A stretch of 64,000 nucleotides of DNA from Desarmillaria ectypa. Its lineage: Eukaryota > Basidiomycota > Agaricomycetes > Agaricales > Physalacriaceae. Numbering within the stretch: the stretch's first letter is position 1; each line of letters starts with the position of its first letter. Positions 14,357-27,688 of this stretch are shown here, piece by piece. The DNA is taken from NCBI GenBank assembly GCA_030407005.1, contig JAUDYN010000007.1, forward strand, positions 2,542,001-2,606,000. Reading direction: 5' to 3'. The position numbers and the translations under genes are program-made. The notes beneath the pieces were generated by a model, which searched no databases, had not been told where the DNA came from, and saw nothing but the letters and a program-made list of their open reading frames with translations.

Positions 14357-16553
14357 CTAATATTTGACTCTACCACTTGCAATGTCCTGGAGAAATTTGA
14401 CTTTCTCTGTACGATAGCTGTCGGAAGCCATTTGAGTTTGGTGATTAACGAATACAAGGTTCCGTGGATTCCTAACGTCATATACTGGCCAGAAAATCGA
14501 TGCTAGAGAAATATGTCAGCATCAAAGTGGTGCCTCGACATCGAAACCTATCTAACCATTATCGTCGTTCGGATCGAGATCATGAACAAAGTTAATCCAG
14601 TATGTCTGCCTAAAGGAATCATCAATGATCAGAAGTATTAAGACAAAGAGAAGAGAGCCGCGGACATCATTTTGGAAGTTTCCAAGTCTCCCGGTCGGTT
14701 ACCAAGTGGCGTTCGTTGTGTTCGTTGTAAAACGCCAAATATCTAGAGAAACGGTGTATCAGACAGAGCTGAAAACATTGTAGTTGAAGCCTCACATATG
14801 GAAGTTCCTGAAAATGAGCCACACCAGCCTCCATGGTCCCATTTTGGGGAATCTGATGGAACCTGTAACTCCAAGTGGGCGATCTCAAAGAATTTCGGGC
14901 AAGTAGATGTCGCGTCCCAGCAACAATGCTATCAGTCCAGATGGCGTAGGACCTCTTGTCCATGATGCCAGAAGGTAGTACACCTTCCCCGGTATCGTAA
15001 GGACATCCTTCCGATGGGATGTTAGGATAAAGTGATAGTATTTTGTCGATGGTAGCATTGCTAGGATTCAAGTTGGAGAAGCCATCTATAAATTGATCAG
15101 TCCCGTTCACGTTTCTCTACTCTAATAACCCTTACGAGCGATGCCTTGCCTGAGTGTATCTTCGTCATTCACACCAAGAGGAGGATTGAAGCCAACTAGC
15201 ATAGACGCCATTAGAGGAAACGCTATGGAAGGTGTCAGCACTTACACGTCGCTTCGTCTTTATTATTTCCGGCTATCACAGGAACACTGAAGAAATTTCC
15301 ATTTTGCAGTGCCTTGTATGGAAGCTCCTGGATGAAATCATTATCCGGGACCTCGAGTGGCCAGTAGGTTACGTTCAAGGTGGCTGCATACAGATCAGCA
15401 AACGACGTGGAGCGAAGGCATGAAATTCTGTCGGGTGAGTTATAACAGCCGGCGGTTTTCAGCACTAAAGATCTTCAGTCAAAGTCAAAGTCAAACCTGT
15501 CATACGGCTTACAAGAATTCCAAAGACCGGCCTGGGAAGAAACCGACGCGTTTCTTATGGAAAAGACGCCTGAATCTACTATGGCCGCCCGAAATAGACC
15601 TTCGTTTTTACCGCCGTAAGCGGCCATATGTATAGTGGCACTGATTCCACCAACAGACTCCCCCCAAATAGTAACTTTCTTAGGTGATCCGCCAAACTAC
15701 AAGCTTGATAGTCAGATCCAGGCGCAAAAGAGGAGATTTGTACTAGCTTACAGCGGATATATTATCCTGTAGCCATTGTAGAGCCAGTCGCTGTCACAGC
15801 AAAGTATCAGAAGACATAAAAAGTGGAAAGTCTGGTAGGTACCTGCCTGATCTCGGATACCCAGGTTAAGTATATTGGCATCTGCAGATTCTTCCCCTAG
15901 GGGAAACCCGAAAACAGATAGACGATAATTGACGGAAACAAAGATCTAAGACGAATAACGCGTCAGAAACGATGCAGATTGAGAATCACTACGCACAATA
16001 GGCTTTCCAAGCTCAACAGAACGCTGTACAATATAGCTTCCGTTGAAGCGGGGATCCGTAGCAGATCCTACATACCAGTTTCCGCCGTATCTGCCAAATC
16101 ATAATCTAACCAATGCATTATTCTTGAAACCAGACAACTTACATCCACAAGAGGACAGGCAGCTCATCCCCGTCAGATACACCTTCCGGTCGGATGATGT
16201 TGATACTCAGGCAGTCTTCTTCGACCCCAAAGAATTGCGCATTAGTCCCTCCGGGGCACGCCTTCCCCCACGAAGTGGCATTTAGAGGGGTGTTCCAAGA
16301 CGTGTTCAGAGGTTTAGAGACCATGAGACGCTAGTAGTTGCATAGTTAAAGCGACACGTAACGACACATGGAACGGATGTGTGCACACGTTTTCACCAGC
16401 GATGGACTGGGCATAAGGTATGTTAAGGAAAGCCTCTTGTCCCATACTCGGGATAGAGAGACCATGCAGGGTACCATTGGAGATCGTGACCGCGGGATTG
16501 TAGCATGTAACTGGAAGAAGGAGAATGCTGAGAAAGACAGCCAGACGAAACAT
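14357..16553 (-). CDS. Secreted type-B carboxylesterase/lipase
   Basis: An alpha/beta-hydrolase of the carboxylesterase type B/cholinesterase family, probably hydrolysing extracellular esters. The start at 16553 gives a clear signal peptide ([17 protein letters not shown]) and then [19 protein letters not shown] and [11 protein letters not shown]. The second exon has [20 protein letters not shown] and CLSIN(I/V)xRPEG. The nucleophile elbow is GESVGG in [20 protein letters not shown] (near 15640-15690). Downstream are [12 protein letters not shown], with the acidic residue region, and VAHFQELPY, containing the probable catalytic His. The C-terminal exons, joined by three short introns, read [24 protein letters not shown] and [15 protein letters not shown] and end at TAG (14357-14359). 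All junctions keep frame, so the gene appears intact. Confidence 0.9.
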
Positions 16554-17167
16554 AAGGGTCGAAGCTTCAGAATAGCTCGGCTGGTTTCTAATAGCGCATC
16601 TTATATCTTGAGGTTTATAGTCCGCCAGAAGCAGTACATCGGTGCCTGTAGGACGTCCAATAGCACGAAACGTATTAATGGTGGCGTCCTAGTACAAGCT
16701 CTGCAAATGAAGGTAAGTACGGCAGTAGCGCGGCATAAAGGCCTACATCAGAAGCGCTACAAGATCTTACCCGCCATTTCTCCAGTTAGAAGAAGGACGG
16801 GACCATGTGGATGGCGTACGCGCCCAGTAAGTCCGGAAGCTCTGCAATGATTGAATGCGTCAGATACATTCAGAGGCCCTCCAATGCTTCAAGCATGCTT
16901 TCATCGGAAGGGTGCAGGTCGGCTAGCTAGATTTGCCCGAATGCACAAGTTGGCGATAGTCGCAATGTGCAGGTGTGAAAAAGACGGATGTCTATTTTTA
17001 GCTGTTCTGCCAATAATTTACCGACAGAATCGCCGGATAACGGAGTTCAAAAGGCGCTTTGAACGTGATAGCAAATTCAGGGACACGATAACTTAATGTA
17101 GATAAATACAGTTACAATATTCGCAAGCCTCCAGGTAAGAAAGGAGAAATCCGTGCCACAAGGAAGC
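16554..17167. other. Intergenic stretch, no gene seen
   Basis: About 600 bp holding the carboxylesterase promoter side and the 3' side of RGP1. No convincing coding exon or RNA gene is visible. Confidence 0.5.
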
Positions 17168-20038
17168 TCATACCGTAAACACGACGTCCAAAGCTTTGAA
17201 AGCCGTATTTCCTGGCCATACCTTAACAGGCACCTCACACTCGACAGTCTCAACCTTCACGTCCTTCCAACCTTCACGACCGCCGCCAAAATCGACCCCA
17301 ACCCCCACTCCACCACCAGGATCAGCTTTTATACCATCGATCACTTCGACATCTTCTTCATCCCCATCGTGGTACTCACTCTCCCCTGTTCCTAGGATAG
17401 ATGCAGCTAAATATGCTGCCCATCCTTGTGGCTGTGGAGGACGCGCAGGCACGATGGGTTTCTCCATGGGCGCAATGCTTTTTGTAGCTTGCCACGAGGC
17501 ACCCCATTCACCTTCAGGCCCGTCCCGAACAAGATTCTTCATCCTTACACCCTCGGTACCCGCGTGCGATGACTCTGCAGCGATAGAAACCAGTAAGCAT
17601 AACCGAACTTTCCACTCTAGCCCGCCCGGCTTGGTGGAGGAATCGTCGCCAATGGATATTTGGAAAGCCGGGCTGCCATCAGATGGTATGTCAAGGGAAA
17701 AAGTGGTGCGTAATGTGGACAGAGTGAAGGAGGAGTGGTGTTCAGCGTGAACCCGCCGCAAGTGTCTGGAATTGGACGAACTAGCTATTAACGAAGGAAG
17801 GTGTTCCTGCGTTTCAAGCATCGCAGACATCTGTAGGACTCTTGATCGGCTTCTTCGCTCGTTCAACTCTACAACGCCCTGAATAGTTTCCCCCAATCGG
17901 TAAGCAGACTTCGTAAACGTGAGAACAGCAACTCTAACACTGTCTTTGATGACATCGTAAGAAGCTAGAGGAAATAAGGGGCGTTTAATGATGCCTGGCG
18001 ACAGTATTAGAGCGTGCCTACCTTTCTTTGGAATTCGCGTTAAGATTTCTACAGCTTCTCTGCACCCCGTTAACCCTCCTGAGTCCTCTTCTGAATGTGA
18101 ATAGTGCCGACGCCATTCTCTTCCTTCGCCAACTGTTTCAGGGGGGATCTTGATTCTAGCGCCATTGGTATTTGGATCACGTATTGATAGCAGGAGATGT
18201 CGCGCATAGCTTTTGACTTCCTCAAGGGACCCTGAACCTGTCTTCACCTTTTTCTGCAGTTGCGTGTCTTCCACAACAGATCCACTGATATCCACCCGAG
18301 ACTTAACTGGCCACAACAGATCATATGGGCGCGGCGCACGACCGACTTTTGTCCTTGTGAGTTTGTTTAAAGATTATTAAAAGAATTGCTTACCTTGAAC
18401 ATTGTTGTACATCCTGATTGGCACTTTCATTACTCGACTGATACTGTTTGAACTCGTGCTTCCTGCGCGGCATGTACCTACCGCTAGTTCGTATGAGAAT
18501 TTGAATGACCGGCCTCGGAATGTCGGCGGTAGGTTGGAAGGTAGTGAAACAGTATACGTATCTGTATTCCAGTCAGAAACAGTAACAGAACCGATCAAGG
18601 GGAGGCGTACAGGTTCTTGACTCGCCGGGCAACAAGGACAGGTCCACAGCCAACATCACAGGTTGTATTTCAATGATGGGGAGAGGTGCATCAGGATCGA
18701 TGTCTTCGATCGGGCCGAATCCCATCCATGACGAAGAAGGGGAAAACGACGAGGACGTTGAAGGTGTCCGTGCATAGTGTAGACTTCCAGATGATGGGCC
18801 TGGGGTCGACGGAAGGTGCGGGGTCGACGGAGAAGGAGAAAGGAGAGACAGTATCCCTGAAGATATAGACGATGAGCGGCTATGCGTGCGCCGGGTACGG
18901 GGACGTAAATTTTGTGAAGAAGTAATGTCCATACTTCCTCCGCCAACGACAGGGCGCCTGAGAAGAGAGGATCGTAAGGAGTTGAGGGTCTGTGTTTGCT
19001 CCAATGAGGTAGGTGTCGTTGTGATCATTAGTGAACCCGTAAGCTGGACGTATGAGTAAAGTATTAATTCGGTGTTTGTCTGTGGAAAGGTGGATGAAAA
19101 TGCAGTTCGGGGCGGGATACGGAGCCTTCTGTCCGGTGGAGGCTGGCCCAGTCCTATTTGGGCGGGACGCGAGGGACGGTAGGACGATGGATACGCGTGG
19201 ACAGCGTTTGAAGGGAAATGCGAAGACGGCATTTCTATTCGTGGGGGCAAAACAGACGACGCGGGAGGGTAAGGCGTGCCTGTTGATTCTATTATTGGAT
19301 CAAGTGCCAGGGAAAATGTTGAGGTGGAAGAGGTTGGTGTGTACGGGGAAGACACGCTTGTCGGGGTCGTCATTTCACGAAGAGACAATTGCCCGTCAAG
19401 CAGGGAATCTTTCCGTGCATGTGGATGGTTCGCGGCAAGGGGAAGTGTATCTAACCGCGAAAGAGGCGAGGAAACGTTCGGAGATGTAGGACCTGGGAAG
19501 TTGTAAGTGACAACAAACCAAGACACTGAGACTGCGGCATACTTATATAAGGCCCATCATCGAATCCACGCTGGAGAAATGACGCAGACCTGGGAATATC
19601 GGCGAGTTCGTCTTCGAGTTCGTGGGGAGCAATGGCAACAGACAATGACTTTGCCAGCAATCGTTTTCGCCGTTGCTCAATCAAGTCTGGGAGCGTATCA
19701 GATCCCCGGGGTCCAATATTCTGTCCAATGAGGCCTTTTCTCGAGGGAAGAACATCTCCCCTGCGTGTCCGTTTAGGAACGAATGGGTTCGGTGTACGGG
19801 TACCAGGCGAAGTCGGCGGTCGAGAAATCGGTGCAGAGCTTATTGAATGGGCTCCTCTCTTGTGGGTATGGGAAGCTGATCTGGGCTGTACCGGTGCCTC
19901 AGGAGAGTGCGTATTGGTGAAGGTTACCGTTACCGCGAACGGTTCTCCAGCGAAATACGATGACTGAGAGGGTGTAACGGTGACTCGCAAAGCCGCTTCA
20001 GGTTCGTTGGATGACGTCGTCATATCTAGTAATGCCAT
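17168..20038 (-). CDS. RGP1: Rgp1-like subunit of the Ric1-Rgp1 Ypt6/Rab6 exchange factor
   Basis: Rgp1 pairs with Ric1 to activate the Rab GTPase Ypt6 for endosome-to-Golgi traffic. The N-terminus (MALLDMTTSSNEPEAALRV, then TVTPSQSSYFAGEPFAVTVT) is the arrestin-like first strand region typical of fungal Rgp1. It is followed by long Ser/Pro-rich low-complexity segments (about 18700-19500). The conserved core resumes with LPIIEIQPVMLAVDLSLLPG, TYTVSLPSNLPPTFRGRSFK and FSYELAVGT, then VPIRMYNNVQ. The C-terminal part has SVRVAVLTFTKSAYRLGETI and QGVVELN, the second arrestin-like domain, and ends near TAFKALDVVFTV at 17168. Introns of usual size fall around 18350, 18600 and 19450. It is divergent from QNS1, with 377 bp between starts. 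Confidence 0.88.
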
Positions 20039-20415
20039 GATACTGGAAAGATTGCAACGTTAGGTATTGTATTGAAAAAACCTATTCTTGACACGCACGA
20101 AGAGATTTCCGATCCAGTATAAACTCCGGGAGTGCCACGTATACCAGTAAGTGCATTTCAGCCTAGCATGTCCTTGACTGTAAATTAAATAAGCCTGGTA
20201 CGCGCACCGTTCAATGGTGGTGTCCGGAAGGAAGAGGGCACTATCAGGCGTTCCAAGCCTCGAAGACTTGCAATTTGGAAGGCAAGCTGTACAGTCAGTT
20301 GACCAATACTGTCCGCTCCAAACAAACCCGGACCGGGATTAACCGGCCTGTAGTCTTGGCGTAGCCAGTGACCAGTCTTCTCGTCATCCCCTGTTCATCT
20401 TCTCGTTGCGTCCAT

Positions 20416-23400
20416 ATGGGTCACCTCATCACACTCGCAACGTAAGTGTTCTTCCAAAACTTGCCGCCTATTCTCATCCTCTCGCAGATGGTTGGTCAAA
20501 TTGTCACGATCTTTCGCTCCGTCCGATATTCATTTCCTCCAGTTCGCTCAACCAATGGGCGCTTGATTTTCAAGTAACGTCTGCAATAATTGGCCGTATC
20601 TCTTACCATTGTCTAATTGGGCGCATCAGGGAAACTTCGAGAGAATATTATCCAGCATCGTTATCGCCAAGAGTAGAGGCGCAACACTGAGAGTGGGGCC
20701 AGAGCTTGAGATACCGTGAGCATCTAGTCAGCTGTGACGATGAAGTATTGACTATTTTCAGTGGATATGGGTGTCTGGATCATTTTCTCGAAGGTATGAT
20801 TTCATCATCTGTAACTTTACACTGACTTATCTTCTGCAGGCGACACGGTTCTTCATTCCTGGGAAGTCTTGGCAAAAATTTTGGCATCTGAAGAGGTTAT
20901 GGGAATCGTGTGCGACTTAGGAATGTAAGCTATGTCACAATCAAGTTCTCCGTTCATCTCTCAACCAAACTCAGGCCCGTCGTGCACAAGAACGTTATCT
21001 ATAACTGTAGGGTGATCATCCACGACAGGAAGATTCTTTTGATCAGGCCGAAAATGTGGATGGCTAACAATGGAAACTATCGTGAACTCAGATATTTTAC
21101 GCCATGGATGAAACATAGGCAATGGGAGAACCATTTTTTACCGAGGATTATACAGGCCGTCACCCAGCAGGTATATCGGTTCTTTTTATCCTATTCTGTG
21201 ACTGATAGCAAGTGAGGTTACCGTGCCTTTTGGAGATGCTGTTGTTAGTACCGCGGATACTTGTTTTGGGGTGGAGTTGTGTGAAGAATTGTTTACCCCT
21301 GCTAGGTCCATCCATTTCCACCCCACTGTTTGTCTCTCTGAAGTCGGTAATATTAGTCCCCATATTCTCATGGGCTTAGATGGTGTTGAAATTTTCACCA
21401 ATGCGAGCGGTAGCCATCACGAGCTCCGGAAACTCTACACTCGCGTTGAGTTGATAAAAGAGGCCACATTAAAGGTTTTCTTCAGTTGCATAGAACGGTA
21501 ACATTCACTGACGGCTGTTCAGCTGGGAGGCGTTTATTTGTACGCAAACCAACAAGGATGCGACGGTGATCGACTGTATTACGACGGATGCGCTATGATT
21601 GCTATCAACGGCAGGATTGTAGCCCAGGGATCCCAGTTCTCTTTGAATGATGTCGAAGTCATAACTGCAACAATTGATATTGAGGATGTCCGCAGCCACC
21701 GTACAATCAGCAGTCGAGGCATGCAGGCAGCCTCCGCTGAAAGATATCACCGTATCGAAGTTTCCTTCTCGTTGTCAGCGGGAAAATTTGAGGAGGTGAG
21801 AGATGAAGACATGGTGGGATTTTTATCGTCCCGCCCTTACGAAGTGAAGTACCACCGACCCGAAGAGGAGATCGCGTGAGTACTGTTTTGCCGAAACCAT
21901 CCTAAGGCTCAGGTTTTCAAAGTTTGGGTCCTGCATGTTGGCTTTGGGACTACCTACGCCGATCGCGCACGCAAGGGTACTTCGTACCGTTGAGCGGTGG
22001 TATCGACAGTTGTGCGACTGCAGTCATCGTGTTCTCCATGTGTAGACTCGTTGCAGAAGCCGCGCGCAGAGCAGGTCAGTGATATCGTACTGTCACCCTC
22101 TCTTTTTTAAATGTTGGCGTAGATAAGCAGGTGATCGCGGATGCCCAGCGCATTGTCGGAGAGCCCGCCGACTCAGGATATATTCCTTCGGACCCACGCG
22201 AATTTTGCAGTAGAATCTTCCATACTTGCTACATGGGCACCGAGAACTCGAGTGCAGAAACTCGTAAACGAGCGAAGTATTTGTCTGAGGCTATTGGAAG
22301 GTATTAGGTTTACCGACCCTTTACGTTCCGAGATCTTACCCTCTCCCAGCTATCACATCGACTTGAATATGGATTCTCTCGTTACAGCTGTTCGAAATCT
22401 GTTCGGTTTCATTACTGGTGTAAAGCCCCAGTTCCGCGCTCATGGTGGTAGCAGTGCAGAAAATTTAGCATTACAAAACATTCAAGTGGGAAGAGCCCTA
22501 CTCTATCACGTCATTACCTAACCACCGTCTCCCAGGCCAGACTGCGAATGGTGATTGCATATCTTTTCGCTCAGCTCCTTCCATGGGTTCGGGGGCGTGT
22601 CGGCGGGCTACTGGTCCTTGGAAGCGCCAACGTGGATGAAAGGTATTGTGACGCACTCATTCTTTGTGATACCTCCAATGAATGGCACTGTTTTACGTAG
22701 TCTGCGTGGCTACCTTACAAAGTATGACTGCTCTTCAGGTGAGTAACTTCCTAGCAGTGACTCTTACACAATGTCATAAACTGTTCTAGCCGATATTAAT
22801 CCCATTGGAGGCATCAGTAAGACTGACCTAAAGAAATTCATTGCTTACGCCCGAGACTCTTTTGACATGCCGATCTTGGAGAAGTAATGTGTCTCCCTTC
22901 TCAGACCTTGGTTATGTGTTAATCGGTGACCAGATTCCTGGACGCAGTTCCTACGGCTGAGCTAGAACCAATTACTGAGAACTATGTACAGGCTGACGAG
23001 GTAGGTTCGTTCTTGCATATGGTTACTTGAGGCTTATGCATCTGTTAGGCTGACATGGGTATGACCTACGACGAGCTATCTGTCTTTGGTAGACTACGCA
23101 AGGTGGAGAAATGCGGTCCCTATAGCATGTTCACGAAGCTGGTGCATGAATGGGGATCATTCTTGTCTCCACTACAGGTCCGAATGCCCAGCATCAAGGG
23201 ACTGGAAATCTGGTCTGACAAACACCCTTCTTTAGATTGCAGAAAAAGTCAAACTTTTCTTCTTCGAACACGCCCGCAACCGTCACAAGATGACTACATT
23301 GACGCCGTCTTACCATGCCGTATGTTCACTCTATCGCAGGCGAAATTCGTAACTCATGATCTCTCTAGGAATCGTATAGTCCCGATGATAACAGTGAGTC

Positions 23401-23565
23401 TATTTTGAGCTCTGAAAAAGTCGCAATTCATTGTTCTCATCAGGGTTCGATCTGCGCCCATTCTTGTACCCCTCTCGATTCCCCTGGCAGTTCAAAAAGA
23501 TAGACGATGTAGCCGCCGTCTTGCCAGATAGATCTCATTCTACAGATAAGGCAAAGACAGATTGA
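20416..23565 (+). CDS. QNS1: Glutamine-dependent NAD+ synthetase
   Basis: Catalyses the last step of NAD+ synthesis, amidating deamido-NAD with glutamine as nitrogen donor. The short first exon gives [18 protein letters not shown]. The N-terminal nitrilase-like glutaminase domain has its catalytic residues visible: Glu in [19 protein letters not shown], Lys in [18 protein letters not shown], and Cys in [13 protein letters not shown]. The synthetase domain follows, with the ATP P-loop [54 protein letters not shown] and [10 protein letters not shown]. Later exons give [40 protein letters not shown] and [20 protein letters not shown], the usual C-terminal block. The stop is at 23563-23565. About a dozen short introns are needed. 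No inactivating lesion was found. Confidence 0.93.
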
Positions 23566-24171
23566 AGCGCTAGCTTATGGGTGTCGTGCAAATGTCAAAC
23601 CGTAAGTGTGTAATGGTGTATAACAAGTCTCCCCATCCTTTGCCTATCATCAACGTCCATCGTGTGCCCAATGTCCGAAGGTTGAAAGTATGTTTGCGCG
23701 TTTGTAATTACATTGAGACGGGTACGTCGTCCAGAGATATTCTTCCAAATAGGGTCGCAAGGTACAGATGAGTGAGTTCCTATTCCTGAGCCTGTGCAGA
23801 TGGCGTTAGGAAACAGAGCCCAGCACAGTTATGATGACAGGAGGCACGGAAACATGCGTTGGCCCAAGTTCAGGTCTCAAATTTAAAGACAGCGAAGGAA
23901 TGAATGTTTCGATAACGAGACCAGCAGAAGATATCTTGGAGGCATGTGATGACTTATACGTTTCTGAAAAACGGTAGCGCCAAGGGTCAGACATGAGTGG
24001 CTCAAGACACCTTGATCAGACTGAGGCCCACCTGCTTATTTCTAGAAAATTGGACCAGCGATTCACGTGATCACATCGCGTATCTAAAAATAGCTTTTCC
24101 TTCCAGAAGTCTTGGCTGTCCTCTACCATATAAAAGTGCAATGTTCGACTTCTTAGGATACGACTTTCGCC
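23566..24171. other. Short gap with unresolved small open frames
   Basis: About 600 bp between QNS1 and metallophosphatase A. Overlapping short frames exist on both strands (23577-23771 plus, 23806-23994 minus; a plus-strand frame near 23810-23980 ends LEACDDLYVSEKR). None is recognised. A TATAAAAG box at about 24128-24135, some 40 bp before the next ATG, is a plausible promoter element for copy A. Confidence 0.4.
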
Positions 24172-27003
24172 ATGCTGTTACGATTCCTCGCTATCTGTGC
24201 TGCCATTTCCGTCACTTTGGGCTGCAGTGATGACGATGGGCATGTCCATAGGCGCAGTAAGAGAGCGAACCCTTCGTCTCCTTTAACTCCACCATCTCGA
24301 CCCTTGGAGTGGGGGGACATCAATATCATCCATACGACGGATACTCATGGATGGCTGCTTGGTCATCAAAAGGAGTCCTTCCCGGAGCCCAACTACAGGT
24401 AAGCGACAACGTTGTGCACAATCAGGCTGGGACCTCAGATAGCGCCGCGCCAGTGGTGATCTAGGTGACCTGTCGTCGTTTGTGGCACGTATGAAAGAAA
24501 TAGCCATCGTGAGTCTGTCATGGTCCGCCTTCTCTCGCTAATGACATGTATGTTACCTAGGAAAAAGATGTGGACCTTTTGCTCGTCGACTCCGGAGACA
24601 TACACGATGGTGAGTATGGAGAGAAATTTCCGTGATTAACATAACTCAGCATGTATCATTTAGGCACCGGTCTGTCCGACGGTTATCCGCCGGGCGGTGT
24701 CGACGGTCGTGCGGTCAGCTTGACCAGTCTTCCCTTGAGCTCAAGTGCTAATACAGCTTACTTCACAGACCACTCAATTTTTAGCCCAACTACCTTATGA
24801 TGTTATGGCCATTGGAAAGTAAGTACTTTCCTGACTGTGTTTTCGGTCTTCTCACCGTCGAATTCTAGCCATGAACTCTACGTATATGCTGATACCCTCG
24901 ACATGTCCGTCTGCCCAAATGAATCCAATTGTCTACCATAATTAACTCCTGTAATATTCAGGTATCAGAATTTGGCGCCGAAGCTTAACGGGCGATATCT
25001 TTCATCGAACGTCAATATCACTGTTGCCGATCAGAACAACAATACAATCGACGTGCCTGTAGGTAGTAAGTATTACGTTCTTCGAGTGATGGTGATGAGA
25101 ATATTGACACCTCCAACTCTAAGATCGCTTCGCCAAGTTCAAGACGCGAAAGTCAGTCTCTAAGGAGACCCATGAAATATTTTGCTTATATATCGTAATG
25201 CCAGAGGTCGATCAGTCACTGCTTTGGGAGTCATATTCGACTTCACCGGGAACGATCACAACACTACTGTTCAGAAGGTCGAGGATATGGTGAACGAACC
25301 TTGGGTAATCCTTTCCGTACTTAGGTCAAAGACGATACACTCAACATATTGTCCGAAGTTTTTAGAAGCTATTCAAGAAGAACCTGACTTCTTCTTGTTG
25401 GCTGGGTAGGTCCATTCCCCCACTTTGCAGAAATCCGTTGTCCTGATTCTCATGATAGGCACATGCCTGTTGCTCGTGACAAATGTTAGTATTATTCGGT
25501 TATTTTTGTAAGAGTTTCTGATCCGGATTCATGTCCTGTTCGTAGGGCCCATCGTGTTTGATGCGGTACGCGCTGTTCATCCAACGACACCCATTATGAT
25601 TCTCGGCGGTAAGTGGTGCTTTTGTCAGATTGTCTGAACCTAGAAGCTAATGTACACGATGGCAGGCCACACTCATATCCGGGACTGCCGTCAGTCCTCC
25701 TTATTTTTATCAACCGTGTTCGCAAGGCTAACAGACAGGTACGCCTTATCAGTCCAACTCGATGGGCGATCTATGTCATTGGAGAGCGGGCGTTATATGG
25801 AAACCGTCGGCTGGATGAGTACGTCAGTCGTGATGAGTCACCCTAAAGTATCTTATATGTTCCCGTCTAGGTCTCAAGCTCGATGCACAGAATGAGTCCG
25901 AGAACCTGACTTTCAGTCGACGTTACTTGGATAATAATCGTGTCACCTACGAGGTCAGTCCTACCTGTTAAGATTAGTGTCTCTGCTGACTTGCTCATCA
26001 GTATCACACGAGAAAAGACACGTCTTTGTTCGATACGACAAAAGGCCAAGAAATTACCGCAGGATTGAATCAACTGTTTGTTGACTTCGACCTCGGGCTC
26101 ACGTACGGAACAGCTCCACAGGATTACACGCTAACCCAGTACGCATTTTCATTCTTTGGCGAAGCATTCCAGTATACTTGTATACTTACAACTGCGGTGA
26201 CATAGGGTTCCCTACCCTTCCAACAGTTCCCTGTTGTCTCTTTTTGCTGAATTAGTACGAACTCTTCCGTATGCGGCAGTCAACGTTCTGAATAAATATT
26301 TATAGGCCACGCCGTACGCGTTATCTCTTAACAACAGTCGTGCCGATATTCCAAACTACGTGGTCATAAATTCCGGTTCACAACGTTTCGATATTTACTC
26401 TGGAACATTCAACAAGAATGACCGGCTGACTGCCACTCCATTCACAGATACTTTCTTTTACATCCCTGGGGTACCACTCTCTGCCGCACTACAAACCGTA
26501 CAAGCTGTGAACCAGAATGGCGCAGCGAACCGGAGGAGCTTGGAGAAAGAGGAGCAGTTGTATGCATCGGGCGATGTGCGAGCGAGGTATATGGAGTGGC
26601 TAAGCGAGATGGACCGAAGGTACACACATCTAGGAAGACGCAATAACTACGTTACAGATGCTTTGAACTTGGGATACGTCACGACGGATGTAAGCCCTTC
26701 AGCATCCTCTCTGGCTCTCATCATACTCATATCTCTCAGTCCTGTCCGGGTGTTGGTGACGATACGGTTCATATACCACTTCCATTCTACTCTGTTCCTG
26801 ACTTCATCGCCTCCAATCCGCCCAACGTGTCAAACGACACACTTATCGACTTTGTCTTCGTCGATTTTATAGAAGCCCAGCTGGTGGAGACTTTGAATAC
26901 CGTTCAAACGGAAAAGGTGTACACAACAGGTGATGTGTCGGCATATAGCACTGTAGAATTGAACGAAATCATGGGTCTATACGCGCAGTATGCGTGGAAC
27001 TAG
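24172..27003 (+). CDS. Secreted 5'-nucleotidase-like metallophosphatase, copy A
   Basis: A calcineurin-like phosphoesterase of the 5'-nucleotidase/2',3'-cyclic phosphodiesterase type, predicted to act outside the cell. The first exon encodes a signal peptide ([19 protein letters not shown]) and [15 protein letters not shown] with metal ligands D-x-H. Further exons supply [13 protein letters not shown] (GD motif), YDVMAIGNHELYVY (GNHE), FLLAGHMPVARD and [13 protein letters not shown] (GHxH), so all five metallophosphatase motifs are present. The C-terminal half has [25 protein letters not shown] and [20 protein letters not shown], and ends [13 protein letters not shown]. About 15 introns of 50-65 nt are required. 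Copies B and C in this window share the same exon plan. A is the most diverged of the three. Substrate is not determinable. Confidence 0.9.
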
Positions 27004-27688
27004 TAATACTGCCCTGATATTGTACTCTGGACATTTTTATAATCACATTCCATTATCTCATCACAATTGTTGACGTCGATAATTTTACCGCGGATGAGTT
27101 CTGTTGATTCATTCTTTACCAAGTACCACATATCTTGTTTGCGATAGTGCGTTATATTGATTGAAATGTGTTAAAACTACATTTTGGCGTGACCGTAGAC
27201 GTTTCGCGGCGTTCATAATTCTGAGTCGTGTCTTGAGGAAATACTTTAAGGCTGTTAAGTAATGAAGGCCATGTCAAATGCGTGAACTACGCGTCAGATA
27301 ACAGATAATCCTCTGAGAAAACTTCAAAAAGCGGTGAAGAGAAGTCGGGGGTGGGGTAGGAAGGGTGCAAGTAAGGATAGTTAGTGCAACAGACATGAGC
27401 AAAACGCGGGAATGATTATATGTATACCGGGTTTCGCATCCAGGCAGGATAACTAGCTGTCGCCTCGAGACAATGCTTAATGATGAGATACGCGAATTCG
27501 TGAGTGAAGCCATCTGTTTTTGATACATGGATGTGTGTGCGCTTGGTAACGAACACCAGAGTGCTTCGCCGATCCAGGGTGCAGAGGGGGGCACGACGGC
27601 CATCGTCATGGCTTCCAAGAGTACGAGGAACATCATAAGGATATAGTCGAGCGTGGCTGTTGCGCCAGCAATTGCATCAACTAACTAA
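27004..27688. other. Convergent 3' region between copy A and NOP8
   Basis: About 690 bp between two gene ends. One minus-strand frame of 120 codons (27274-27636) shows no family features and is probably chance. Nothing else is seen. Confidence 0.45.

Noticed and set aside
14667..14810. Premature end of the carboxylesterase at 14667
   Set aside because: Splicing GTGAGG...CTCTAG puts the sequence into the frame [11 protein letters not shown], and further exons extend it to 14357.
17196..17750. 184-codon frame antisense to RGP1
   Set aside because: Pro/Ser-rich shadow of the RGP1 C-terminal exon. The minus-strand frame matches the family.
27274..27636. 120-codon minus-strand frame after NOP8
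   Set aside because: No recognisable motif, and it sits between two convergent gene ends. Probably UTR sequence.
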